Shown: positions 28,375 to 38,027 of the stretch, piece after piece
How positions within the stretch are numbered: position 1 is the first letter of the stretch
How the letters are laid out: the number at the start of each line of letters is the position of its first letter
Source: Beijerinckiaceae bacterium
GTDB lineage: Bacteria > Pseudomonadota > Alphaproteobacteria > Rhizobiales > Beijerinckiaceae
Assembly: GCA_031291515.1 (NCBI GenBank)
Contig: JARLIW010000074.1
Location: 1-43,395, forward strand
DNA length: 43,395 nt
Direction: 5' to 3'
Made by a program: the position numbers and the translations under genes
The notes under the pieces: generated by a model
Databases searched by the model: none
What the model saw: the letters and a program-made list of their open reading frames with translations, nothing else
Told to the model about the DNA's origin: nothing

Positions 28375-30629
28375 CCGGCCTGCTTGGCGTGAATTTGTTA
28401 CCGGCCACGGGAGAGTGGGTTTACGATCCAATACCCCACCGCGCGGCGCAAGCCAACGGGGCCGGGCCGGTCACAGTCAACCTCAATGCGGCGCCGGCTG
28501 GGACCGTGACCGATTATTCTATTTCCATCGATCGATTGCAGTCGCAATATCCCGATTGCGCGACGGTCTCGCTTGTCGTGGCATGGTTTGGCAATTCAAC
28601 AGACGTCGCGCGGTGCGAGATATATCCTTCGACGAATTATATCGGAGGAAGCTCGGAACGTCTGGTCGATGGCGTTTGGTCTAGCGATCCTTGGCGCTGT
28701 TCGGGCCTTTCCCTCTCCTCGTCTGGCCTCATTCCGATCTCGGAAACCAATGGGGCGGCCTCTTATGGCGGCACGCCGTCCGACCCTTCGATTGTTCGAT
28801 GCCTTCGAGACCTCAAAGCCCGCGGTTTTCGCGTCGTCTTCTATCCGTTTATTCTGATGGACTGCGCCGGTTTGCCCTGGCGTGGGCGGATAACCTTTGT
28901 CGGCGCGGATATTACCGCGGCGGCCACGACGGCGATTCTCAACTTCTTGGGCGATGCCACGCTCGCGCAATTCGCGGTCGATAGCGTCAATCTCACCGTC
29001 AATTATTCCGGCCCTGCGTCCGACTGGACGTATCGTCGGATGATTCTGCACTATGCAAGCTTGTGCGTTCTCGCCGGTGGCGTCGATCTCTTCTTGTTGG
29101 GATCGGAATTTGTCGGGTTAGAGACGGTCCGCGGACCGCAATGGACGAAGGCCGGCGCTGTTGGCGCGGCGGGGACTGCGACTTGGGACTATCCCTTCGT
29201 CGCGGGTCTCGGCGCGCTCGCAAGCGATGTTCGCACTATTTTCGACAATGCGGGGTTAAGCCGCGACTCAGGCAATCTCAAAAATCTCATTGCCTATTCG
29301 GCCAATTGGTCGAATTGGATGGGCGTACAACATTCGGACTCGGCGGGACAGTGGCCACATCTCGATGCGCTTTACGCGCACCCCGATATCGATCTCGTGA
29401 GCTTTGACAACTACCTCCCGCTGTCCGATTGGACAACCGGAGACGGAGGGCTCGATGCCGCCAATTGGTGTGGTTCTTTACCAAATCAATGGCCCCCTTC
29501 GGCGTCTTCGATCAACGGACTTGGCCTTACCACGCCGCCTAGTCTATATGATAAGACCTATCTCAAGGCGAATATCGAAGGCGGTGAGAAGTTCTCATGG
29601 TTTTATGATGATTCGACGAGCTATGGACGAGGCCTGGATCCAAGGGGATCGGATCTGCAAGTGTCGCTTCCGGGGTCGGACCGGTTGCAACAGAGTCGTT
29701 CGACTTATTCCCCGGGACAGCAGCTTCTCGCCAACAAGCAGTTGCGATGGTGGTGGAACAATCCGCATCAAGCCATCTATGATATAGGAGATGGCGCTGG
29801 GCAGATCCCGCGCGGTCCCCCATCGGCCTGGGTTCCTCAATCGAAATCGATCACGTTTGCGGAGTTTGGGTTCCCAACATGTGACCGGTCCACGAACCAA
29901 CCAAACGTCTTTTACGATCCGCGGTCGACGGAAAGCGCGACGCCTTTCTGGTCGATTTGGGACGCATCCGCCGGGTCCGCGTATTCGCCCCGGCGCGACG
30001 ATCTCTTGGCTCGTCTCGCCTTGGAGGCCGTGATCGAATATTGGACGACGGACGGCAAAAACGAAATCGGCCCTGGCGGCATCTTGATGGTTCAGCCGGC
30101 ATTTATGTCGGCATGGAATTGGGACGCTCGGCCGTTTCCAGCCTTTCCGCTGCTTGGCGTTTGGGCCGATGGCGTGGATTGGCCGGCTGGAACGTGGATA
30201 GATGGCAAAGGGCCATCGGTCGCCCCGTCAGCTCCCGATCTCGCGCCGCCGCCGCCGTCCGTGCCTATCTTTCCTACGCTGTCCGGTCAGTCCTTCTCTG
30301 TGCATTACAGGCCCTCGTTTCGAAATCGCATCGCCAATCACGCGTCGGGGCGCGAAACGCGCGCGGCTTCGACGACCCTCGCACTTTGGGACATCGAATT
30401 GAAATTTGATATTCTGGGTGACGGCGCTGCCGGTGATCTCGCGACCTTGGTGAGTTTCTACGCCTCCTTGGCTGGCGCGGCCAATCTGTTCACTTTTCCG
30501 CTTCCGGCCAATTTGGGGGCCGGCGCCAGTCTCGTCTGCCGTTTCAACGACGATCGGGTCGATGTCGAAGAGTTTGGTCGACAGCTGTTTGCGAGCGGTG
30601 CGGTTAAGATCAAGAATATACGCGTCTAG
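28371..30629 (+). CDS. GTA TIM-barrel-like baseplate protein fused to a DUF2460/distal-tail-like C-terminal domain
   Basis: TVSLVVAWFGNSTDVARCEIYPSTNY...DLKARGFRVVFYPFILMDCAGLPWRGRITF...FLLGSEFVGLETVRGP...KSITFAEFGFPTCDR (GTA_TIM type); after a Pro linker, FPTLSGQSFSVHYRPSFRNRIANHASGRETRAASTTLALWDIELKFDIL. Confidence 0.85.
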   Translation: MTGLLGVNLLPATGEWVYDPIPHRAAQANGAGPVTVNLNAAPAGTVTDYSISIDRLQSQYPDCATVSLVVAWFGNSTDVARCEIYPSTNYIGGSSERLVDGVWSSDPWRCSGLSLSSSGLIPISETNGAASYGGTPSDPSIVRCLRDLKARGFRVVFYPFILMDCAGLPWRGRITFVGADITAAATTAILNFLGDATLAQFAVDSVNLTVNYSGPASDWTYRRMILHYASLCVLAGGVDLFLLGSEFVGLETVRGPQWTKAGAVGAAGTATWDYPFVAGLGALASDVRTIFDNAGLSRDSGNLKNLIAYSANWSNWMGVQHSDSAGQWPHLDALYAHPDIDLVSFDNYLPLSDWTTGDGGLDAANWCGSLPNQWPPSASSINGLGLTTPPSLYDKTYLKANIEGGEKFSWFYDDSTSYGRGLDPRGSDLQVSLPGSDRLQQSRSTYSPGQQLLANKQLRWWWNNPHQAIYDIGDGAGQIPRGPPSAWVPQSKSITFAEFGFPTCDRSTNQPNVFYDPRSTESATPFWSIWDASAGSAYSPRRDDLLARLALEAVIEYWTTDGKNEIGPGGILMVQPAFMSAWNWDARPFPAFPLLGVWADGVDWPAGTWIDGKGPSVAPSAPDLAPPPPSVPIFPTLSGQSFSVHYRPSFRNRIANHASGRETRAASTTLALWDIELKFDILGDGAAGDLATLVSFYASLAGAANLFTFPLPANLGAGASLVCRFNDDRVDVEEFGRQLFASGAVKIKNIRV

Positions 30630-30660
30630 CTGATTTAGGGTAGGTGATGCGGGGGACGCC

Positions 30661-31281
30661 TTGACAACAACGTTGATGTTTCCACGATTGGCAGGCCAGG
30701 GCTGGTCCGTTCATAAGAGACCCAGCTTTTCGACCCGCGTCGCGAGCCATGTTTCGGGGCGAGAGGTCCGGACATCGCTTTATTCTGGTACACTATACGA
30801 ATATGAGGTCGCGTTCGATGCTCTCGTCTCAAATGGTCAAGTGACAGGGCCGCTCGCAGCGGTGGGAGGAACGTCGCTTCAAACCCTCTTGGGATTCTAT
30901 CTCGCGTGCCAAGGGCAATTCGGAACATTCATTTATGTCGATCCGACCGACAATTTCGTCGAGGCCCAGGCGGTTGGAACCGGAGACGGCGTGACAACCG
31001 TGTTCACTCTGTCGCGGACGATCGGGTCTTTCACGGAGCCGGTTTCCTATGCGACCCAGGTCGACACCGTCTATCTGAACGATATCGCGCAAACGGATGT
31101 GTCGCTCGTCACCCCGAACTCGATTAGTTTTGCCACAGCCCCATCGTCCGGCGCCGCAATTACCGCCGATTTTTCATACGGATTCTTATGCCGGTTTCTT
31201 GACGACCAGCAAGATTTCGAAAACGTGATGAGCGGTCTTTGGACGCTGTCATCCCTGAAATTTAGGAGTGTAAGGTCGTGA
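30661..31281 (+). CDS. Distal tail protein, DUF2460 / GTA gp12-like
   Basis: MFPRLAGQGWSVHKRPSFSTRVASHVSGREVRTSLYSGTLYEYEVAFDALV...AQAVGTGDGVTTVFTLSRTIGSFTEPV...DFSYGFLCRFLDDQQDFENVMSGLWTLSSLKFRSVR; TTG start as listed, alternative ATG at 30676. Confidence 0.87.
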   Translation: MTTTLMFPRLAGQGWSVHKRPSFSTRVASHVSGREVRTSLYSGTLYEYEVAFDALVSNGQVTGPLAAVGGTSLQTLLGFYLACQGQFGTFIYVDPTDNFVEAQAVGTGDGVTTVFTLSRTIGSFTEPVSYATQVDTVYLNDIAQTDVSLVTPNSISFATAPSSGAAITADFSYGFLCRFLDDQQDFENVMSGLWTLSSLKFRSVRS

Positions 31282-32144
31282 GATCCGCGTCCCCGGCCCT
31301 TGTCGCATATCTTGCCGCGCAGAAAGCCGCGCGGGATGCTCCCATGCTTATGGCCGATTGCTACACATTTACGCTCCGATCTGGATCTATCTACACCTAT
31401 ACCAACGCCGATGTGCCGATCACGATGAACGGCTTCGTGTTCGCGGCCAACTCGGTATTGGTCGATGGGCTAACCTTCAAATGCACGACGACATTGGACG
31501 TCGATACGCAACATATTTCGATCGCGGCGCGCCCCACCGATACGGTCAACGGCGTCCCCTTTCTTCTGGCGCTCCACAACGGCGTCTTTGACGGTTGTGG
31601 GGTCAAGCGCGAGCGAGCCTTTTTGTCGAGTTGGCAATCGCCCCCGATAGGGAGTGTTGTACTTTTCCAAGGGCTCGTTACCAGCGTCGATCAAATTGGA
31701 CGCACGAGCGCCGAAATCACCGTCGCTTCGGATCTCGTCCTTCTCGATTTGGACATGCCGCGTAATCTTTATCAGCCGACCTGTTGCCATACACTCTTCG
31801 ATTCCGGCTGCGGGCTCGTCAAGAATGCGTTTGGCAGCGTGGGAGCCGCCGGCGCAGGCTCAACCGTCAGTTCTATTGTTTGGTCGGGGGCCTCATCGAC
31901 TTTCGCGCAGGGCACGGTCTACTTTTCATCCGGACTGAATGCCGGAGCTTCGGCGAACATTAAGGCAGTGACAGCCGGCGCCCTGATCCTAAGCTATCCC
32001 TTGGAGTTTACGCCAGCGGTTGGCGATGCCTTCACGGCCTATCAAGGTTGTGATCATACGATCGCGACATGCCAATCCAAGTTCAATAATCCCGCGAATT
32101 TTCGCGGATTTCCCTTCGTGCCGCCGCCCACCAGCGCCTATTGA
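31278..32144 (+). CDS. DUF2163 / phage BR0599-type baseplate hub, GTA gp13-like
   Basis: MLMADCYTFTLRSGSIYTYTNADVPITMNGFVFAANSVLVDGLTFKCTTTLDVDTQHISIAARPTD...CCHTLFDSGCGLVKNAFGSVG...GCDHTIATCQSKFNNPANFRGFPFVPP. Confidence 0.88.
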   Translation: MRSASPALVAYLAAQKAARDAPMLMADCYTFTLRSGSIYTYTNADVPITMNGFVFAANSVLVDGLTFKCTTTLDVDTQHISIAARPTDTVNGVPFLLALHNGVFDGCGVKRERAFLSSWQSPPIGSVVLFQGLVTSVDQIGRTSAEITVASDLVLLDLDMPRNLYQPTCCHTLFDSGCGLVKNAFGSVGAAGAGSTVSSIVWSGASSTFAQGTVYFSSGLNAGASANIKAVTAGALILSYPLEFTPAVGDAFTAYQGCDHTIATCQSKFNNPANFRGFPFVPPPTSAY

Positions 32145-32153
32145 GGGACTGCT

Positions 32154-32606
32154 ATGACTGAAGCATTGCAGCGCGCCGCCGTGGTTGCGGAAGCTCGGCG
32201 CTGGATCGGCACGCCCTATCATCCTTGCGCCGATCTTCTTGGCATTGGGGTCGATTGTGGGATGCTCCTCGTGCGCGTTTTCGTGGACACGGGTCTTTGC
32301 GACCCGTTCGATCCGCGGCCATACGCCCAGGACTGGCATCTACATCGAGGGGAAGAGCGTTACCTCGGATTCGTCTTCGATCGCTGTTGCGAACGAAAAT
32401 ATCCTGCCCCCGGGGACGTCGCGGTCTTTCGATATGGCCGTTGCTATTCCCATGGTGGAATCGTGACCAAGGCCTCGCCCGTGACGATCGTCCACGCCTT
32501 CTCGCCATCGGGGTGCGTTTTGGAAGAAGCGATCGAAAGCAATTCCGTCCTCAGGGATCCGAAACGCGAATGTCGCTTCTTTACCAGGTGGGATAGCTCG
32601 GCATGA
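32154..32606 (+). CDS. NlpC/P60 family peptidase, GTA gp14-like
   Basis: VAEARRWIGTPYHPCADLLGIGVDCGMLLVRVF...PAPGDVAVFRYGRCYSHGGIVTK (Cys...His arrangement). Confidence 0.9.
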   Translation: MTEALQRAAVVAEARRWIGTPYHPCADLLGIGVDCGMLLVRVFVDTGLCDPFDPRPYAQDWHLHRGEERYLGFVFDRCCERKYPAPGDVAVFRYGRCYSHGGIVTKASPVTIVHAFSPSGCVLEEAIESNSVLRDPKRECRFFTRWDSSA

Positions 32607-35569
32607 GCATTTTTCGAGCCAGGGGCAACTCCACCGTCGTCACGCCACAATACACGGGCTTGCAGGTTCAGACCGCGAGTAGCGCCTTACCGATTCCGAT
32701 TGTCTATGGCGTCTCACGATTGGCTCCGAACCTTATTTGGGCGGACCACTTTCAGACATTTCCGGAATATACGTCGCAGGGAGGCAAAGGCGGAGGACAA
32801 AGTGTAACCGGATATACCTATTCGACAGCCCTCATCTTCGGGATTTCCGAAGGGCCGATCAGTTCGATTGGGACGATCTTTGGTCCCCAGGGCAAAAAGA
32901 CGCTCTCGGATTTCAACTTTTCTATTTTCAACGGAACGACACCACAGTCGACCTGGGGATATCTCACCGCAAGCTATCCCGCCTCCGCCCTCGCATATCA
33001 GGGGACAGCTCTGGTCGCATCGAGCAGCTTTGATTTAGGCGAGAGCGCATCGATCGATTCGATCGCCTTTGAGATTTACGGCGTGCTATCCACAAGCGGC
33101 GTCGTCAACGCACTGGATGCTGATCCGGCACTCGTCATCGCCGATTATTTGACCAACGCGCAATATGGCGTTGGCTTCCCCGCCGGCAGCATCGACGCGA
33201 CGGCTCTATATGGGGCATCCGGCGGTTGTTCCTATCAAACCTATTGCCAAGCATCTGGCTTGGCTTTCTCGCCGTGTTTGACGGACCAGGAGCCCGCGAA
33301 TACGACGCTGGCGCGTTGGCTTCAACTGACGAATAGTGCCGCGATTTGGTCAGACGGCCGATTGAAGATCATTCCCTACGGGGATGCCGTCGTAACGGGA
33401 ACGCTCAAGACTGGTCAGGCCGTCACCTTCCAACCAAATACCGCATCCGCCTACGATCTCGACGACGACGATTACATCTACGACGGGTCTGGCGATCCTG
33501 TCACAATTTCGCGAACGGACCCGTATTCGGCGTCCAACGTGGTGCGGCTCGAGGCGCTCGATCGCGCGAACCAATATAGTCCAACGACCATGGAGGCGCG
33601 CGACCAAAACGCAATCGAGCTTTACGGCCTACGCATCGCTTCGACCATTACCGCGCATGAATTTTGCGATACAGCGATGGCGGCTATTTCCGCGCAACTA
33701 ATCCTCCAACGTGGGCTCTATATCCGGAATACATATTCGTTTCGCCTATCATGGGAATATTGTCTGCTCGAACCGATGGACTTGGTGACCCTCACCGATA
33801 CCGGTTTGGGTCTCGATATGGTACCCGTCCGGATCATTGAGATTGAAGAAGATACGTCGGGTCTTCTGACCGTGACGGCTGAGGAATTCCCGGGGGCTGT
33901 CGCGACCGCGACCGCTTACCCGGTCCCGACCGTGACGAATACGCCGATCAACAGAAACGTCGCGCCGGCTCCGGTGAATACACCGGTGATTTTCGAACCG
34001 CCTTCCGATCTCACTGGCGGCTCTCCTCAAATCTGGGTGGGACTGTCCGGGGGCGTAAGCGGCGTAGCCGATCCAAATTGGGGTGGCGCGACGATCTACG
34101 TTTCGACAGATGATGTCACCTATGCGGAAATAGGGACGGTTTCATCCCCGGCCAAGCAAGGAATTTTGTCCGTCGCGGTGACGGCGGCGTCGGCGATCCC
34201 CGCAACATCGCAATTGAATGCAAATTTCACCGAAAGCGCCGCGCTCGTTGCGACGGTGGGCGTCAATGCCACCAATCCCGCGCTCTGCTTGGTTGGTGGT
34301 GAAATTATTGCTTATTCCGCCGTGTCTCTTTCCGGCGCGTACACTTATTCACTTGGAAATCTTCAGCGCGGTTACGTCGGTCAGCAGAGCGGAGCGCATG
34401 CAGTCGGCGTTCCCGTTCTTTGTCTCGATAGTGCCGTCTTTCACTATGTTTTTCCGCAGAATTTGATTGGCCAAGAAATCTACCTGAAATTCGCTAGCTT
34501 CAACATATTTGGGGTCGCCGCGCAGGACCTTTCGACATGTGCCACCTACGCGATCACGCCACAGGGTTCCGGTATCTTTGGCCCGGTCGCGCAATCCCTC
34601 AGCCAGGGGACGGCTTTGGATGAAGGCGCCGCAAGTCTGGCTGTCACGGAATCGGATACTTACGGTTTTGCATCGGACCCGTATACAGATACGATCGATT
34701 TGGGGTTGGCGTCGGACAATCCTACCATGCTAAGCGTTGGGTCGGGTGGGACGGGCGCCTCCTCGGCTCAAGCGGCCCGAGCGAATATCGGCGCCGCCGC
34801 GTCGGGTCATAATTCCGATATCGTCAGTTTGACCGAGCTTGGCGGAATAGGAATCAACACCGCCGTCGATACAAGCGTAAACCTACTGTCCGTCAAATCA
34901 AAATCCGTTTTGTTCGATAACGTCGGGGGCGGTGTCCAGCTCATCGTCGATAAGGCCGCGACGAGCGACAGTGGTTCGATTCTCTATCAAACCGGATATT
35001 CAACACGGGCGCTCGCCGGTTTGCTCTCAAGCGATCGTTATCGTATTTCCGTTTCGGCCGCGGGGACGAGTTTTACGCAAGCCCTCGATATCGATCCCGG
35101 GACGGGTCATGTCGGGCTAGCCGGTTACACCGCGGATTCGAATAACGCTTTAGGGATCGCGGGAACCTCGTTCCTGTTTACCGCGTCCGTCGATTCATGC
35201 CGGTTTACATTCAACAAAGCCGCGACCGCGAATGACGCGAGCCTGACGTTCGAGACCGGTTTTTCGGCGCGAGCGCTCGCGGGGCTTCTGGGGTCTGACG
35301 GATATCAATTGAAGGTATCGCCGGATGGTTCGACCTTTTTCCAAGTCTATACCGTCGACCAAACCACCGGAAATCTCGCGATTAAAGCGCTGGTTTCCGC
35401 CGCGTCCTACACGGTGGCGACATTGCCGACCGGCGTAAACGGGGCCCTGGCCTTTGCATCGAATGGTTTGAAGGTGGGCGAAACGACCGGTGGCGGGACC
35501 GGCGTGATCGTCGCATTTTCGAATGGATCATGGCGCCGTTTGTCCGATGACAGCGTTGTCGTAGCATAA
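32603..35569 (+). CDS. Phage tail hub protein (Phage-tail_3-like, megatron C-terminal part) with fibre-like C-terminal repeats
   Basis: SSALPIPIVYGVSRLAPNLIWADHFQT...TYSTALIFGISEGPISSIGTIFG...TLARWLQLTNSAAIWSDGRLKIIPYGDA...TYSFRLSWEYCLLEPMDLVTLTDTGLGLDMVPVRIIEIEED; C-term GGTGASSAQAARANIGAA plus duplicated module. Confidence 0.85.
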   Translation: MSIFRARGNSTVVTPQYTGLQVQTASSALPIPIVYGVSRLAPNLIWADHFQTFPEYTSQGGKGGGQSVTGYTYSTALIFGISEGPISSIGTIFGPQGKKTLSDFNFSIFNGTTPQSTWGYLTASYPASALAYQGTALVASSSFDLGESASIDSIAFEIYGVLSTSGVVNALDADPALVIADYLTNAQYGVGFPAGSIDATALYGASGGCSYQTYCQASGLAFSPCLTDQEPANTTLARWLQLTNSAAIWSDGRLKIIPYGDAVVTGTLKTGQAVTFQPNTASAYDLDDDDYIYDGSGDPVTISRTDPYSASNVVRLEALDRANQYSPTTMEARDQNAIELYGLRIASTITAHEFCDTAMAAISAQLILQRGLYIRNTYSFRLSWEYCLLEPMDLVTLTDTGLGLDMVPVRIIEIEEDTSGLLTVTAEEFPGAVATATAYPVPTVTNTPINRNVAPAPVNTPVIFEPPSDLTGGSPQIWVGLSGGVSGVADPNWGGATIYVSTDDVTYAEIGTVSSPAKQGILSVAVTAASAIPATSQLNANFTESAALVATVGVNATNPALCLVGGEIIAYSAVSLSGAYTYSLGNLQRGYVGQQSGAHAVGVPVLCLDSAVFHYVFPQNLIGQEIYLKFASFNIFGVAAQDLSTCATYAITPQGSGIFGPVAQSLSQGTALDEGAASLAVTESDTYGFASDPYTDTIDLGLASDNPTMLSVGSGGTGASSAQAARANIGAAASGHNSDIVSLTELGGIGINTAVDTSVNLLSVKSKSVLFDNVGGGVQLIVDKAATSDSGSILYQTGYSTRALAGLLSSDRYRISVSAAGTSFTQALDIDPGTGHVGLAGYTADSNNALGIAGTSFLFTASVDSCRFTFNKAATANDASLTFETGFSARALAGLLGSDGYQLKVSPDGSTFFQVYTVDQTTGNLAIKALVSAASYTVATLPTGVNGALAFASNGLKVGETTGGGTGVIVAFSNGSWRRLSDDSVVVA

Positions 35570-35579
35570 GAGGTGAGCG

Positions 35580-37367
35580 ATGAGTGTGCAGGTTAAACGG
35601 CGGCGGGAATCCGCGACCTTCTTGGCAAGCTTCGTTGGAGCGCAAGGCGAGCTTATTGTCGATACAACAAACAATCGGGTTCAAGTCCATGACGGCGCGA
35701 CCGCTGGCGGCTTTGCGGCGGCGAAATTGGCGGAGGTTCTGCAAACGGCCAATAACCTCGCGGACCTTTCCAACAAGACAACCGCGCTCGGGAATCTTGG
35801 GGCCGTCGCAAGCACGCAAATCGGCGTCGCAAACGGGATTGCCTCGCTCGATAGCACCGGTCATGTGCCCTCCACACAGCTTCCGGCGTCAATCGTGGGC
35901 TCCCTGCAATTCCAGGGAACGTGGAATGCCACGGCCAATAGTCCTGCAATTACATCGGGGACGGGGACGAAAGGGAATTTTTTTAAAGTCGCGGTCGCGG
36001 GTACGACAGCTATCGACGGCAACTCCCAATGGAACGTCGGGGATCTCTTGCTATTCGATGGAACGGTGTGGGACAAGATCGATGGCGAATCCTCGGAGGT
36101 GGTCTCCGTCGCTGGCCTGACGGGTGCCGTGACTGCTGCCCAAATTCTGGCGGCGATCATCGCGAATGCGGGATCGACCGGATCTGGCGCGTTTGTTCTG
36201 GCGGCGTCGCCGACCCTCGTCACCCCGAATCTCGGTACGCCGTCGGCTGTCAACTTAGGCAACGCGAGCAACCTCGCCCCTACGGCCCTTCCCGGCTTGA
36301 CCGGCGACGTCACGTCGAGCGCTGGGAGCGCGGCGACGGTCATTGCCGCCAATGCGGTGACCAACGCCAAAGCGGCACAAATGGCCGCGGGAACGCTCAA
36401 GGGTAACAATACGGGCTCGACTGCAAATGCAAGTGATTTGACGGCTTCTCAGGCGGCGGCCCTATTGCCCGCCGTGGTGGGGGATACGGGGTCCGGCGGT
36501 ACGAAAGGGTTGGTCCCCGCGCCAGGCGCGGGCTCGGCCGCCAATAACGAAGTGCTGGGCGCGGGCGGCGCGTGGATCGGCCAGATGGCCGGATTCCGCA
36601 ATCGCTTACACAACGGTTCGTTTGCCATCAACCAGCGCGTTGTCGCCGGTACGGTGACGCTGGCCGCCGGGGCCTATGGGCATGACGGCGTCAAAGGAGG
36701 ATCGAGCGGCGCGACCTATACGTTCGCCACGTCCGGCCTCGATACCACGCTGACGATCACGGCGGGCTCACTGATTTTGCCTATCGAAGCAAATCTGATC
36801 GAGGGAGGTTCCTACATTTTGTCACAGAGCGGAACCGCGCAAGCGCGCATCTGGCAAGGAACCGGCTACACCGGTTCGGGCAGCTATGCCGCAATGCCTT
36901 TAACCGCGACGAGTTTGACCGCGAATACTCAGACCAATGTCGAATTCTCCACTGGAACCGTGCTTCGCCCACAATTCGAGCCGGGTATCGCGGCAACGTC
37001 CTTTGAGCGTCGCGCGCTGGGCGTCGAGTTGATCCTGTGTCAGCGCTATTTCCAAAAATCGTACAATATCGCTTCTGCGCCCGGTTATGCGCCGGGCAAC
37101 GGCGGCTGTTCCATTACGCAAGGGGCTCCTTCGGGGAGCTGCAACATTTACTTGCCCTTTGGCGTGCGCATGCGAAGCGCGCCTTCCGTCACGACATACG
37201 ATGGAACCGGCGCGGCTGGGAAGGTGAGCTACTACGGGTCCGGGTCTTGGAACGGGGGAGGTGCGTTAAGTTGGTGGAACTTCACCGAGGCAGGTCTCAG
37301 CATTCAAGCGAATATCGTCAGCTCTGCGCAGATTAATTTCGACTATGTTGCGAGCGCGGAGCTTTGA
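35580..37367 (+). CDS. Tail fibre / receptor-binding protein
   Basis: N-term VQVKRRRESATFLASFVGAQGELIVDTTNNRVQVHDGAT (Mtd-N/fibre type), NKTTALGNLGAVAS repeat motif, RNRLHNGSFAINQR typical of phage tail-fibre C-terminal modules. Confidence 0.82.
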   Translation: MSVQVKRRRESATFLASFVGAQGELIVDTTNNRVQVHDGATAGGFAAAKLAEVLQTANNLADLSNKTTALGNLGAVASTQIGVANGIASLDSTGHVPSTQLPASIVGSLQFQGTWNATANSPAITSGTGTKGNFFKVAVAGTTAIDGNSQWNVGDLLLFDGTVWDKIDGESSEVVSVAGLTGAVTAAQILAAIIANAGSTGSGAFVLAASPTLVTPNLGTPSAVNLGNASNLAPTALPGLTGDVTSSAGSAATVIAANAVTNAKAAQMAAGTLKGNNTGSTANASDLTASQAAALLPAVVGDTGSGGTKGLVPAPGAGSAANNEVLGAGGAWIGQMAGFRNRLHNGSFAINQRVVAGTVTLAAGAYGHDGVKGGSSGATYTFATSGLDTTLTITAGSLILPIEANLIEGGSYILSQSGTAQARIWQGTGYTGSGSYAAMPLTATSLTANTQTNVEFSTGTVLRPQFEPGIAATSFERRALGVELILCQRYFQKSYNIASAPGYAPGNGGCSITQGAPSGSCNIYLPFGVRMRSAPSVTTYDGTGAAGKVSYYGSGSWNGGGALSWWNFTEAGLSIQANIVSSAQINFDYVASAEL

Positions 37368-37921
37368 GCATGACCTATAGCTATTCGCTTTTGTCTTCTT
37401 TATCGGGCATGGCGTCCGCGAACGGCACCGCGGTGTCGCGCAGCGACGGTGTCTCTATCCCGAGCGATCCACGAAATACCGATTGGCAGGCCTATCAGGC
37501 CTGGGTTGCGGCCGGAAATGCGCCCGTGCCGGCTTCGCCGCCGACGGCCATGGAACTCAAACGACATGCAGACAAGACTTGGGCCGCGCTTTTGGCGGCC
37601 GGGCGCATCTTCAATGTCTCAGCATCTGGTGCCGCGGCCGTGAGTGTCTTGTGTGACGGGACGAGTGGCACGCGGGCCGATTTGGCCCTCCTCGCGCTCT
37701 TTGGTCAGGCGAATCCCGCGGGAACGAAAACATGGGTCGATAATAACAACGTTTCGACGGTACTGACGGGGACCCAATTTGTCACACTTGCGACAGTGGT
37801 GGGAAATTGGGTTGCGGATACCTATCCCGCGCTAGAGACCCTACGGGGCCAAATCGCCGCGACGCCGCCAACGGTTGCCACCATCGCACAGATTGACGCC
37901 TACGTCTGGCCAGCATCGTAA
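37364..37921 (+). CDS. DUF4376-like protein / possible fibre assembly partner
   Basis: Overlaps fibre stop; DPRNTDWQAYQAWVAAGNAPVPA...ELKRHADKTWAALLAAGRIFN. Confidence 0.6.
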   Translation: MSMTYSYSLLSSLSGMASANGTAVSRSDGVSIPSDPRNTDWQAYQAWVAAGNAPVPASPPTAMELKRHADKTWAALLAAGRIFNVSASGAAAVSVLCDGTSGTRADLALLALFGQANPAGTKTWVDNNNVSTVLTGTQFVTLATVVGNWVADTYPALETLRGQIAATPPTVATIAQIDAYVWPAS

Positions 37922-38027
37922 CCGCTTCAGTTGGTGCCGTAACAGCCGAGTTTCGGACGGGTTCTCGGTCGAGCCTTACCTCTTAAGAGGCTCGGATATT
38001 CGCGCGAGCTTTTCCACGGAGGCATCG

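Noticed and set aside
35580-37367. Diversity-generating retroelement target in the tail fibre (Mtd-like N-terminus)
   Set aside because: No reverse transcriptase ORF, Avd or template repeat was seen in the window.
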